Source: Schoenoplectus triqueter (Eukaryota > Streptophyta > Magnoliopsida > Poales > Cyperaceae). From it: 31,675 bases of DNA. Of the stretch, positions 21,681 through 31,675 are shown one piece after another (the stretch's first letter is position 1; every line of letters begins with the position of its first letter). The DNA lies in NCBI GenBank assembly GCA_964058805.1, contig CAXKVV010001835.1, positions 1-31,675 on the forward strand, read 5' to 3'. The notes beneath the pieces were generated by a model, which saw only the letters and a program-made list of their open reading frames with translations, did not search any database and was not told the DNA's origin. Position numbers and translations under genes: made by a program.

Positions 21681-21690
21681 TCTTATCATA

Positions 21691-21753
21691 TGGGCTCTAA
21701 AGACTGAAGAAGCGATATTGCTGAATTCGGGTGCCTTTCTCCGGCCCGGCCCA
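21691..21753 (+). promoter_or_regulatory. two site II-type elements in the COQ6 promoter
   Basis: TGGGCT (21691-21696) and GGCCCA (21748-21753, TGGGCC on the other strand) lie about 155-220 bases before the COQ6 ATG. TGGGCY site II elements are known to be enriched in plant promoters of nuclear genes for mitochondrial and ribosomal proteins, bound by TCP factors. No clear TATA box is seen. The function here is inferred. Confidence 0.45.
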
Positions 21754-21810
21754 TTAACCGACTCAATCGGTCAATTACTCAATTCTCTTCGCTTCTCCTC
21801 CGAATCCGTT

Positions 21811-21912
21811 ATGGTACTTCAAGTTCTACTTCGTCGGAAATTCGACTGGCGATTCGTTGACACGGGGACCTTTCCGGATACGCCCAGAGTGATAGAGAGA
21901 AAGAAAGAATGA
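21811..21912 (+). promoter_or_regulatory. possible upstream ORF overlapping the COQ6 start (ATGA)
   Basis: An ATG at 21811 opens a 33-codon frame whose TGA (21910-21912) overlaps the first COQ6 ATG (21909-21911). It would lie in the leader only if transcription begins before 21811. Its peptide, starting MVLQVLLRRKF, matches nothing I know. Confidence 0.35.
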
Positions 21913-24405
21913 TCTACACGGCTGTCATGTGGCGGAGATCAGCCCAATTGGAGCGATTCTTTGCGCAGCGAAGTTGGCTGCACTCCTCTCGGATTCTCTC
22001 CTCTGTGACTGTGAGCTTCACTCTGGCATTTATGTTTTACTTTTAACACTTTAATCTGGAAAAAAAAAAAGTGATCACAAATTTCAGCTATTAACATGGT
22101 CAATCTGTGAAGTAACTAATCTGTATATTTGGAATGTGTAGAAGGGATCGAAATGTGATGGAGTGAAAATGGAGAAAAATCAGGAAGAGTGTGATGTGGC
22201 TATTGTTGGTGGAGGCATGGTGGGGCTGGCTCTAGCTTCAGCTTTGTGTATGTATCTTTTGTATCATTTTAATTCTCGATTGTTTGTATCCGGCATCAGT
22301 TTGTAGCAGTTCCAGCTGGTATTGTGCCGCTGTGGCTTAGTGTCATATCTCATTATGAGAAGGTATGAGGTTCCCTGCTCCACTTTCATATATACCAGAT
22401 GGTTTCAACCCTCGCTTGTTACCTTTTCTGATGTGTACACTGTTGAAGATAAATTGGGTCCAGAGAGATGACAAATAAATTAGCATATATAAGATCAGGA
22501 ATCAGAATGAACCAGTCTATTATGAGACTAGACATGCCGATTTCTCCAAAGTGATCATGAGTATATTATTTAATTATTATTTCTTCCTTTTTGTTTTGTT
22601 TTAATTAGCTATCATGTCTCTGACAAAGCATCTAAGGGTTGTAATAGTAGATAATAACCCTTTCTTGTCTTCGAGAGGCTATTTGAAAAATGATGAGATG
22701 CCTGATTCCAGGGTCAGCACCATCACACCAGCTACTATCAACCTTTTCAAAGGTAATTGTGAAACTTAAGTAGAAACTAATTAGTCTTCTCAGTTGCAGA
22801 ACTTTATATTTAATTTTGAACAGAGGTTGGTGCATGGGAGCACATTCTAAACCAAAGACATGCTTTCTTTGACCAAATGCAGGTTAGTACTTCTGTAAAA
22901 TATGTAATTACAGATAATTTATTTGCCTATTATTGACATTTCATTTTAACGAAACTGATATTTCAGGTCTGGGATTATACCGGTCTGGGGTACACTAGGT
23001 ACAATGCAAGAGATGTAGGAAAAGATTACCTTGGGTAATCTAGTTAATTCTTTTTCCCACAAATTTGCTATATTCAATGATTGATTTCTATTTTATTCTT
23101 GATTTATGAAAGTGCTCATTTTTTTTTATGTAAATGCGGATTTAGGTGTGTTGTGGAGAATAAAGTGCTTTGCAACTCTCTTCTTCTTTCTTTACAGGTC
23201 CGACCATACTCTTTTCCATATAGAACTTTTTTCTTTTCCTTATTTCTTATTTTTGCTAGCCAGTTCGGGCCTTCAGGGTTGTTCATGTTCAATTTATGTG
23301 AGGTTTCTATCCTCCAATGGAGAATGCTTTTTTTTGTGTGTGCTTAGTTTTATAAACCAGTAGTTCCTACTTCCAGCCAAATTTCATTAATGTTTCTTAA
23401 GTAAACCCTAGGCTGATGAAAAGAAAAACGGCACTTTTGGGTTTGGACAATACATGCTTGTCTTTGACCACAGTAATCAGGTTTTGTACTGGAATGTAAA
23501 TGCAATCTTAGTTCTTTGTAGGGTTAGAAATGTTATTAACTAATGAAATGCATTAGTTCTTTGGGATCGATGTTGCAGAATAATGGAGAAATCGATGAAA
23601 ATGTTAGTTATAGAATAAGAGCTGGATAGGTAAAATGGAGACAAACATCTGGTATTCTTTGTGATAAGGTTCCAAACAAACTAAAAGGCAAGTTCTACAG
23701 GGTAGCGATTAGACCCACGATGATGTATGGTACAGAATGTTGGGCTACAAAAGGACAACACATTCAGAAGATGAGTGTAGCTGAAATGCAGATGTTGCGT
23801 TGGATATTTGGCCACACAAAGAAATATCGAATCAGAAATGATGATATTAGGGACAAACTTGGGGTAGCACCAATTCAAAAGAAGCTAGTCCAACACGTTT
23901 GCGATGGTTCAGTCATATCCAACGAAGGCCTCCTGAAGCACCAGTATGCAACGGTATTCTAAGTCGTCCTGAAAATACAAGAAGAGAAAGATGTCGACCG
24001 AGACTGACATGGAAGGAAGCAATAAAAAGATATTTGAAGGAATGAAATATATCCAAAGAGCTTGTTTTGGATAGAAGTGATTTGAAGATGGCGATTTATG
24101 TACCTGAACCATGATTTAGGAGTTAGAGTCTAGTAGTAGAGTTATAGACTTCAGTTACTTAAATGTTTAGGATTTTAGCATTTAGAATTTAGAAATATGT
24201 TTTAGAAATAAAGGTTTAGATATATGATTTTAGGATTTAGAATTAAGAATTAGGTTTTAAAATAGGATTTTAGGATTTAGAAATAGGTTTTATAATAGAG
24301 GTTTATTGTACTATTATTATTATTTTTTTATTGTTGTTATTATTATTAGCATATTATCAGCATCATTATTATTATCATATTATCATCATCATTATCATTA
24401 TCATC

Positions 24406-24457
<52 letters not shown>

Positions 24458-26798
24458 TTATTTTATTTTTATTTTTTTTCTTTCATCATATTCATTATTA
24501 TCATTGATATTTGAGATCTTTGATCCTATGTTTTCCGATTGGGTTTCATTTCTAGTCTACCTCAATTTATTTGGGATTAAAGATTTTGTTGTTGTTGTTG
24601 TATTGTTACTCTTTTTTTTTGCATTAGAAGAAGGAAGGGTTTGAGAATATGATATACTCCAGTAGATTGGCATCACTAACTCTGCCATCAAAAGGTAGAT
24701 CACTAAAGGGACTAGAAATAAATCACAGTAAATTTGTGAAACTGGATTTGACAGATGGGAAAACTCTGCATGCGAAATTGGTGGTATGCTCTTTCCTTAT
24801 ATTAATCTTTTGCAATCATATGCAGAGTGTTTTCTTTTACTATCTTTTACAAGGTTGTATTGTTGATATTTGCTTTGAGTGCACATCTGATCAAGCTTAG
24901 AGATTAAGTTGCATACCATTCTGGAATGATAAACCTACAGTTGAGAAGATTAAGCTAATGAAAGAAAGAAAAACTGGGATCAGTGTACTACCAATATTGC
25001 GTTGGAGAAAAAATTATATGAAAACAGTTCCACCTAAGGCTATTCTTCTTATATTTATTTTCAGGTGGGGGCTGATGGGTCCAAGTCGCATGTGAGAGAA
25101 GCAGCTGGTATAACAACTACTGGTTGGAATTACTCCCAGAATGCTGTAATTTGCACAGTTGAACATTCTTCCCAGAACCATTGTGCATGGCAACGGTGAA
25201 TATTTTTTTTTTGTGCTCAATCTAAATCTCTTATCTTATCTAGTGTTCAGTCTTTAAGAAATATGACATTTATCTAATGCACATTGCAGAATCTTAATTC
25301 ATCAATAAAATTTACATGAAGAGGTAATTTTCATGAAATATGAAGGAACTAGATTTCGTTGAGTTGGAAATTGTATTTGCTATATGACATGGTATAATTG
25401 TTGACAGCCAGAACCCCTTTTATTCATTATCTTACTCATTTCATAAACCAATTTTATCATACTTACGATTGGCCCTTGTATACTTCATACAGTCATAGTT
25501 GTGGTCAACCCTGACACTTCTTTCAGTTATCTAGCTACTGGCATACAGATATAACTGTTCATTCCTATTGTTTAGTTCTACAAAAATCTGTTCATCCTAG
25601 GCAATCTTATCAACTCAACTTGATCATTTAATTCCTATGTTTATTTTAGGAACTGATAGACCCTGTTTTTATTTTATTGACTGGTAATTAAACCCTGTGT
25701 TTATTTATTTTATTAATTTCACATTGTTGCATTACAAAGGTTTCTCCCAATGGGCCCCATCGCACTTCTCCCAATTGGCGACAATTACAGCAATATTGTG
25801 TGGACCATGTCCCCAGACCAAGCCACGCAACACAAATCCATGGACCAAGATAAATTCATAAACTCTGTGAACCATGCATTGAATTATGGGTATGGGCCCC
25901 ACCCTGAGTCCAGCAGCTTGAGTAACTTGCTTGACTCCATTGCTGGTACGGTGATGTCCACGAGGGAGAAATTTGAGGTGCCGCCTAAGGTTTTGGGGTT
26001 GGTGTCGGAGAGAATGGCTTTTCCTCTGGGACTGAAACATGCAAATAGCTATGCATCAAAAAATGTTGTCCTAGTGGGTGATGCAGCACACACTGTCCAC
26101 CCACTAGCAGGCCAAGGTGTGAACCTGGGTTTTGGTGATGCATCAGTTCTGGCAAAGATTTTAGCTGAAGGCGTCTCAGTAGGTGCTGATATTAGTGAGG
26201 TATATTTTTAAACATTTAAGCACCATAGTTTTTATAATATTCTACTTCGTTAAAGACCATGTTTTGTCTTTTGCAAATTTTTGAAGTAGGCATGCACACA
26301 CACTTGGTTATTCTTTCTCATGATATTTCATGGGGAAACAAACTGATGTCATGTTTTCCTTGATGTATATACATCCTGTGGCAAATATCAGAAAATATTG
26401 AACACTGTCAATGGAGAAACAGTTCACGTGCCCATCTGGAAAGTAACAAAAATATAAATAAAGATAAGAACTGTATCTATAGTTTTTTTTTCTATTCTTT
26501 TAACATAAGCAGAAGATACTGCCCTTTCCTTTTGGACATGAGTTTGTCGCCCCATATTAACCGGCCAATTTTCTTGTGACAGCTAACTTTGCTGAAGAAA
26601 TACGAGAGGGAGAGGAAGGCACCAAACATAGCTATGATGGCGGTTCTTGATGGTTTTCAAAGGGCTTACTCAGTTGATTTCTGGCCTATTAATGTTTTAC
26701 GGGCAACGGCTTTTTATGGAGCCCAATATATTGTGCCATTAAAGAAGAATATTATCTCTTATGCCATGGGAGATCAAAAGCTCCCTCTTTTTTCTTAA
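21909..26798 (+). CDS. COQ6: COQ6, ubiquinone biosynthesis monooxygenase, ten exons
   Basis: FAD-dependent C5 ring hydroxylase of coenzyme Q synthesis, expected on the matrix side of the inner mitochondrial membrane. Exons: 21909-22010, 22142-22247, 22609-22752, 22824-22882, 22967-23034, 23146-23197, 24628-24783, 25065-25195, 25740-26199, 26583-26798. All are GT-AG with matching phases, giving 497 aa, close to plant COQ6 length. The N-terminus (RR, R, R, few acids) fits a mitochondrial presequence. The FAD Rossmann motif VAIVGGGMVGLALASAL is at 53-69, QVWDYTGLGYTRYNARD follows in exon 5, the DG motif VGADGSKS at 230-237, and LVGDAAHTVHPLAGQGVNLG at 384-403. The C-terminus ends QKLPLFS. A second in-frame ATG at 21927 is an alternative start. 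The donor of exon 6 (CAG/GTCCGA) is weak. Intron 6 holds a LINE fragment abutting exon 7. Exon 7 could also end three bases earlier. No inactivating change is seen. Confidence 0.95.
23549..23556 (+). repeat. left target-site duplication of the RTE-like insertion
   Basis: TGCATTAG, identical to 24620-24627. It lies directly before SLGSMLQ, the first readable LINE codons, and directly after TTATTAACTAATGAAA, which contains a CTAAT branch-point-like word. Confidence 0.75.
23557..24619 (+). mobile_element. 5'-truncated RTE-like LINE in COQ6 intron 6
   Basis: The C-terminal end of a plant non-LTR reverse transcriptase, in the same direction as COQ6. It reads SLGSMLQNNGEIDENVSYRI (from 23558), then KLKGKFYRVAIRPTMMYGTE, CWATKGQHIQKMSVAEMQML, RWIFGHTKKYRIRNDDIRDK and LGVAPIQKK. 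After a frameshift near 23890 comes LRWFSHIQRRPPEAP, and later AIYVPEP with a TGA at 24112. The 3' part contains a long imperfect ATT/TTA array, then TTTGGGATTAAAGATTTTG and a (TTG)n tail near 24587-24600, typical of plant RTE-type LINEs and the SINEs that use them. A tryptophan codon is now TAG near 23629. The element is dead. Eight-base duplications TGCATTAG flank it. Confidence 0.88.
24302..24480. repeat. ATT/TTA microsatellite in the LINE 3' region
   Basis: Imperfect ATT, ATC and TTA triplets, pure TTA from about 24411 to 24456. It makes the leucine-rich frame at 24306-24644 a non-gene. Confidence 0.9.
24620..24627 (+). repeat. right target-site duplication, containing the intron 6 acceptor AG
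   Basis: TGCATTAG again. Its final AG (24626-24627) is the splice acceptor of COQ6 exon 7, which starts AAG AAG GAA GGG TTT GAG at 24628. The T-run 24611-24619 just before it belongs to the insertion. Confidence 0.75.
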
Positions 26799-26890
26799 AC
26801 CAACATAGTTCATAAAATACCTGTAGTTTGTCTCAGGTTAACTTGGAATGGTTGCTGTATGCTAAACCACTAGGAATAAAATCCAGACAT
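26799..26890 (+). terminator. COQ6 3' UTR with poly(A) signal
   Basis: AATAAA at 26875-26880 lies 77 bases after the COQ6 TAA. It is a reasonable near-upstream poly(A) signal; the cleavage site would be some 15-30 bases later. Confidence 0.55.
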
Positions 26891-27690
26891 TTGTAAATTT
26901 TATAGATTTACTGCAAAACCGGTTAACATTAGCTTTTTGTTTTTGCTTTAATATAAGACCCATGGTTGTTTAGTCACGAAGTTCATCTTGGTAACTTTCT
27001 TCTTTTGTTTTTGAGAAGAAACATCTTGGTAACTTGTTGGCGGTTTTATTGCGTCGATTTATATATTTATTGAATGTCTAGTGCTTTGTCGAAGATGGCA
27101 ACATCGATGTGGGGATGCTGTTTGCGTCCGAAAAAAGTAAAAACTAATTTCTCAATATTTGTTCCAAAATCCGGTCCTTCGCTTTTGATTTTTGAGGGGC
27201 TGCTCGGTAGTCGGTAGAAGATGGAATAAAGGAAAAGTGGTCTATTCTTTACGATTTCGAATTTTTAATTAATGGCTCTAACAGCTTTCATTGTCAAATT
27301 GATTTGTTAAATTTTATTTGATAATTATTATTTAAATCTCAATTAATGGCGCTAAAAGTCACCGATCCGTACAAATTCGTCCCGACCCAATATGTTTCGC
27401 CCCGTTTTTAATACACTAGAAGACTGAAATAGAAGATTGAAATATTAATAGTTATGTCTCGCTTTTGAAAGAAATTAAAGCGGATGACGTCTCAAGTCAT
27501 TATTCAAAAAAATAAGATTTCAAAAAAAAAAATGAATTGATTATCCATTAATCTCAATAAAAAAATGCTTTATTTTTTTTCCGCTTGTTGCTCTAGGACG
27601 AAAGGTCGTTCTTCAAGTATGTCTGTCTCAAAAAAAAAAAAAAAGTCTTCAAGTCTGTAGTTCAACTAGAGTTTTGAAGACGGTCCGGTT
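26891..27690. other. intergenic DNA, nothing recognised
   Basis: AT-rich sequence with A runs at 27517-27530 and 27630-27644. No gene or repeat ends are seen. Confidence 0.45.
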
Positions 27691-27830
27691 CAAACTCGGA
27701 CGGTCCACGGTCCACACGATCTGGTTCTAGGCAGTCCAAATTCGAAAAAACCGAATCCGTCCCACCGTTGGCCCCCAGGGGCCGGACCCCACGGGACGGG
27801 ACGGAACGGTCCACGGTCAGATCTGATCCA
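27680..27830. repeat. GGTCCACGGTCC-rich block, probable MITE interior
   Basis: GACGGTCC, GGTCCACGGTCC and GGACGGGACGGAACGGTCC recur on both strands around GGCCCCCAGGGGCC, a local GC island in AT-rich DNA. The pattern is like the interior of hAT-type MITEs. Ends and target duplication were not found. Confidence 0.4.
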
Positions 27831-29671
27831 AATTTTTTTTTAAATTGGGAAAAATAATAATTTATCATATATTTTAAAAGATAACAGTGACGAGTTAAAA
27901 ATAACAGTGGTGAGCCTGACGCATGGAATGCGTCACCGCAAAATTAAAGGCATTAAGCCATTAACTGGGGAGAGGGGGTAAGCAATGACACATTTTAAAT
28001 CAGATTTTATAGGAAAAAAATGCTCCAATATAGTATTAATTGATTGATGAAATTCTGTACCTGGTATATATAAAAAATATACATCTAGAAATTAATACAG
28101 CAAGATGATTAGTTTGAGATATTACAGTTGACCTGAGGCCTGAGGCCTGAGTTAGTCATTCAATAAACTATTTTATATTGTTTTCAGTAATTTGCAGTAA
28201 GAAGGAATTGAGGAAATCGTCCAATGGGCAAGGGTGTAAATATGGGAAAAAATTATGGATAATTCTTCTAAGATTAATTTTTTTTAATTTATACTAGAGA
28301 TGTAAAGATCAAGTTGAGATCAACCGTTGTGATTTATACAAATTTCATAACTTCTAAAATTGGGATCAATAAAAAAATGTCTCCAAAAATATATATGGAG
28401 GAAAGGGAAAATTGTGCAATCACATGTTAAAAAGTAAAAACTAAATTAGCGCGCTTCCTATGTAGGAAGGAAATGATCAGAGGTTAAGAAGAGAGAAAAT
28501 AAAACTATTCTCATGCTATAGACCTTTTTAATTTTTTGGAATTCGTTACTGTTTTCGGAATAACACTGTCTGCTGCTTCTTTTCTCAAACAAATAAACCT
28601 TTTGCTTTTCCATAATTATTCGACTACTAAAACAATTATTTTTCAAATATATTAGAATCTTTTTCAAGTGTGTAAATCCAATCCATTTAGCTCGACTGAT
28701 CTTATCTGAAAAAAAATCTATATTTATTATTTCATGGGGGTTGGGTATGAATTAAATTTTAAATAACCGACAATTATAGTTTGGTTACTGATTTTATGAA
28801 AATTATTGAATTGAGCCCGACCCAACTGTTATACGTCAGATTCTTTGAAATAATTTATTTTGCTCTAATTCTAAAAATGATATTATTGTGGAAATAATAT
28901 AATATTTTATTAGATTTAATAATTTTAATTGAGACATACTATATTTTTGTTTTTAATGAGCACATGTTGATTGTTTTTATTGGTTTTTTTAATTTTTTAG
29001 GAGTTGAGATATCTTTGAGCGCCCTACCACTTTTTATTTTAAAACAAGAGTTTGAAGGGAAGTGGGAGGGGTAGGGTCCTGCACAGTTTACGGATCAGCA
29101 CAGTTCATTTTCGAATAAATAAAAAACTGATCCATCGTTAAACCGAATCATAATAAAATATGAAACAGTCCACAATTCAATCCGGTCCAAAACAAATTAG
29201 ACCTTGCGGTGCATTTCAAACTTCTAACTTCAACCCACAAAAAAAATCGGCAAAGACAGACGCCCTTTAGACAGTTTCCGCGTTTTTCCAAGACGCGCTC
29301 TCTTCAGTTTTCACTGAAAATTTCGATTGATGTAAGCGTCAATTCGGAAAAATAGAATAGATAAGGTCTACGGGACCAAGAGTCGCTGACACTCGGACTC
29401 TATGAGTAGAGGATAAAAGACCAGGCTCACATTCGAGGAATATCTCTTGAGTCCTTGTCAATCCCAAAGTAAACAAAAGAAGAAAAAAAAGTTTGGGAAG
29501 TAGGGGGGCACTTCAATTCTCCTTTGCAAGAACCGTTTAACCGCTAGCGAGAACGAGAGCTTGAGAGTGAGTATCATAGAAGGAAAGATTTGTTTGATCA
29601 GATGGTTTAGATTTCAGTGATCTCTGAATTCTAGGATCGGGAAAAGAGAAACTTAAGGAGGAAGAAAGGAG
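27831..29671. other. intergenic DNA and upstream region of the RING gene
   Basis: Mostly AT-rich with no gene. A short GACTGATCC/GGTCC-like piece lies at 29080-29200, possibly a MITE remnant. The last 300 bases, with less AT bias and AGAGAAGGA-rich stretches, probably contain the promoter and leader of the RING gene at 29672. A specific TATA box could not be chosen. Confidence 0.4.
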
Positions 29672-29762
29672 ATGGAACGGGCGCCGGACAACGACTTCTG
29701 CGCTGTTTGCCATGACGATTTTACCCTGCCCTTTCAAGCCAACTGTTCCCATTGGTTCTGTG
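29672..29762 (+). CDS. RNF170-like RING E3 ubiquitin ligase, first coding exon (partial gene)
   Basis: The exon encodes 30 residues and one base of codon 31, ending at donor GTAATT. It reads DNDFCAVCHDDFTLPFQANC then SHWFCG. Cys10, Cys13, Cys25, His27 and Cys30 are the first five zinc ligands of a C3HC4 RING, with a Cys-x2-Cys and Cys-x-His-x2-Cys layout. ANCSHWFCG at the end of exon 1 is characteristic of plant RNF170-like proteins, which transfer ubiquitin from an E2 and usually have C-terminal membrane segments. The rest of the RING (normally NC..VW....) is not found in the 1.9 kb that follow, so the next exon lies beyond the window or the gene is broken. A LINE remnant occupies what would be intron 1. 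The start is the first ATG with this frame. Confidence 0.75.
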
Positions 29763-30326
29763 GTAATTTTCCAGTTATTTTTCCTTAGATGTGAATAATA
29801 ATATATTTTTCTGCGTTTCCCCTTCTTCGTGACTATGTGTGTGTTTGTTTGTTCTTTTTTTCCTGTCATTTTCGTTTTTATTGACTTTTAGGCGTTCATG
29901 ATCTGATCTTGGACATCCACAAATTTGGGGACGGTCTTAGTTTCTCAGTGAAAATGAAATTGAGTAATACCAGAGTGTATTGTGGAGTCGATCTGATGCA
30001 TGATACTATTATTATTGTGTTTGTATTTGCATAGGATTTTAAAGCGTATTTCTGTGGATGCCTTTCACCAAGATCTAATTTATGGTATAACAGATGACTT
30101 AATAGGTAAGCGTTGACTGGAGCTGTAAATGTTATATGCATATATGCGTTCATTTTGTAATTAAGGATGTGCTCTACAGACTACAAAATCATTAGGAGGG
30201 AGGGGTGGGGAGGGAATGGGAAAGAAAGGGATGGAAGAAGTGTTAAAAATAAGTTTATCTCCTCTACACTGTAATTTAGAGGAGACAAGATTAATTCATT
30301 TGACACAGAGAAAGCAGGTGTGAGCC
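29763..30326 (+). other. first intron of the RING gene, before the LINE
   Basis: A T-rich, intron-like stretch after the GTAATT donor. I looked for the missing RING half (Cys-x2-Cys followed by Trp/Val and Cys-Pro) and did not find it. Confidence 0.5.
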
Positions 30327-31675
30327 ATGGCTTCATCTTCTAGAAAACCTCTCCAAGCAAAATCTAAACAGTTTTCGAAAAATTTGAAGGAAACTTCAGA
30401 CCCCTTTCAAACATCTCCAGATGAATCCCAAACCCCTTTCAAACCAACCTAATGAAAACAACAAAACGAATACCCCAATCTCAGATCCAAATTTCAACTC
30501 TACCCAAATCCAGCACCATCTCCTTAACCAAGAACCTTTCAGATCAACATGGCTGGGTACTAGTTACAAGAAAGAATAAGCAGCGCATTAGAAATTCCAT
30601 CCAAAACCTTCAAAGCCGGTATTCAATCAAGGCTGCAAGCACTTTTCAACCAAAGGAAATGTTTTTGATGCATGCAAGCTGGTTATATCAAGAAAGAATG
30701 TGAACAGTTTATAAGATGTTTTAAGTGCAATGGTGTTGACCATTATTTCAACTGATGTTCCATGAACCCTATAAACCAGCGTATTCCAACTGCCAACTCC
30801 TCCATTAATCATCAGAAGCTGAAGAGTGCAGATGTATCTCCCAATGTTGCTTCATGCTCTGCAATGCCGGCTGTATTCAAGAGCCAGGATGCCTATAAAT
30901 TACATTATCTGGACATTCTGCGGAAGTCACCATCGATCCAAAACCATGGCAAACAATGACGATCTCCTTCAGCAGTGTCAGGGTTTGGTTAGGGTTTACA
31001 TGCCAAATAGGTCCACCAACTATGCACAGTTTCTCAACCGCGCTGTGTTTATCGTCGGCCAGCACTTCAACTCACCAAATTTTCCTCCTAGAATTGTTAC
31101 CCATGTTGCTAACCACTTTCGTCATGATCCTGATGTCTTCACTATTAATCCAGTTGGCCCTGATTTTGGTGACTTCATATTAGTGTGTCCAAGCCCATTT
31201 GTTCGTGAATTGGTTGCTCAGTCTATCCCATATTTTGAATCCGAGAAATTTCAGATTTTGGTTATTTGCTTTCTTTCAGCAGCCTACTTCAATGAATTTT
31301 GACTCCTTGAGAATTTTCATAGCTTGTCATCACACGTCAAACATTCCGAGATTTATTCATTTGACAGATGATCCATTTGGCACTGTCATTGAGGTGGTGC
31401 TTGTAGGGTGAATTAGGGTGATTCAAGGAGCTCTACTTTCGCCACCGCCTCCTAACAATGATGGTAATGATCGCAATCAACTGGACAGGAGACAGCATGT
31501 CCCACGGCATCATCATCACCAACAGAACATTGCTCAGGCACAGCCACATCAGCACACTTTTAACAACAATGCTTCCCACTCACTAGTGTCATCATGTTTA
31601 ACAGAATCGAGTCCTGTTTAAAGAGTCTCAAAATCTAGAATGGTCTGGCGTTCTAATCATCCTCAGCCGACAAAT
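30327..31675 (+). pseudogene. decayed LINE ORF1 (zinc-knuckle protein), cut by the window end
   Basis: Nucleic-acid-binding ORF1-type protein of a plant L1-like LINE. ATG at 30327 opens MASSSRKPLQAKSKQ, soon broken by stops and shifts. Two CCHC knuckles follow in one frame: 30660-30701 (CF-stop-C...Y...KKEC) and 30717-30758 (CFKCNGVDHYFN-stop-C). A downstream domain reads GLVRVYMPNRSTNYAQFLNR, then FPPRIVTHVANHF and FILVCPSPFVRELVAQ (30980-31230). After a frameshift come RIFIACHHTSNIPRFIHL (about 31308-31361) and a His/Gln/Asn-rich tail to 31620. At least three shifts and several stops are present, so it is not expressed as one protein. The reverse transcriptase, if any, would lie beyond the window. 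Confidence 0.7.

Noticed and set aside
21718..21912. 64-residue frame before COQ6 as a gene
   Set aside because: It has no ATG at its 5' end; only the internal ATG at 21811 could start it, which I report as a possible uORF.
24306..24644. Leucine-rich 112-residue frame
   Set aside because: It is an ATT/TTA microsatellite in the LINE 3' region, running into COQ6 exon 7 in another frame.
25732..26040. Minus-strand 102-residue frame
   Set aside because: It is antisense to COQ6 exon 9, whose sense frame is clearly conserved.
29537..29869. Minus-strand 110-residue frame
   Set aside because: It is antisense to the RNF170-like exon and its leader and has no family signature.
1..31675. A linked biosynthetic gene cluster or new defence system
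   Set aside because: The three host genes (MATE, COQ6, RNF170-like) have unrelated roles, separate promoters and kilobases of transposon DNA between them.

Overview
The window is nuclear DNA of a flowering plant. The genes are split by short GT-AG introns of plant type, intergenic DNA is very AT-rich, and every transposon class seen is typical of plants: L1-like LINEs with a zf-RVT domain, an RTE-like LINE with a (TTG)n tail, hAT- and Harbinger-type MITEs, and a MuDR-type MULE. I cannot place the species or chromosome; nothing seen separates monocot from dicot securely.

Three host genes are supported. (1) A four-exon minus-strand MATE transporter, DTX54-like, at 1369-4870 (516 aa, apparently intact). 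(2) A ten-exon plus-strand COQ6, the mitochondrial flavin monooxygenase of ubiquinone synthesis, at 21909-26798 (497 aa, apparently intact). (3) The first coding exon of an RNF170-like RING protein at 29672-29762, plus strand, whose later exons are not in the window. They belong to unrelated pathways, and no operon-like or cluster logic links them.

Layout: 1-1010 is AT-rich with an ATT microsatellite. 1010-5060 is the MATE transcription unit. 5.6-7.8 kb, upstream of the MATE promoter, holds a row of MITEs, one nested in a member of its own family. 8.4-10.5 kb is a dead 5'-truncated L1-type LINE. 10.5-13.9 kb holds MITE pieces, a hairpin, a (TA)n tract and a 21-bp minisatellite. 13.9-16.3 kb may be a solo LTR. 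16.7-17.2 kb is a long-TIR foldback element carrying a segment that recurs, inverted, at 18.24 kb. 17.5-18.7 kb is an unassigned block that looks like an antisense 5' leader plus intron. 19.4-20.4 kb holds a second 21-bp minisatellite and a MULE transposase relic. 20.9-21.1 kb is a GGTACC-rich repeat. COQ6 follows, with an RTE-type LINE fragment inserted exactly at the 3' splice site of intron 6. Downstream of the RING exon lies a decayed LINE ORF1 that runs off the window end.

I found no new gene system. The observations most worth checking are the LINE insertion that duplicated a COQ6 splice acceptor, the foldback element with an asymmetric filler, the self-nested MITE, and the paired 21-bp minisatellites. 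Exon boundaries were derived by hand from reading frame, splice dinucleotides and family knowledge, without transcript data.
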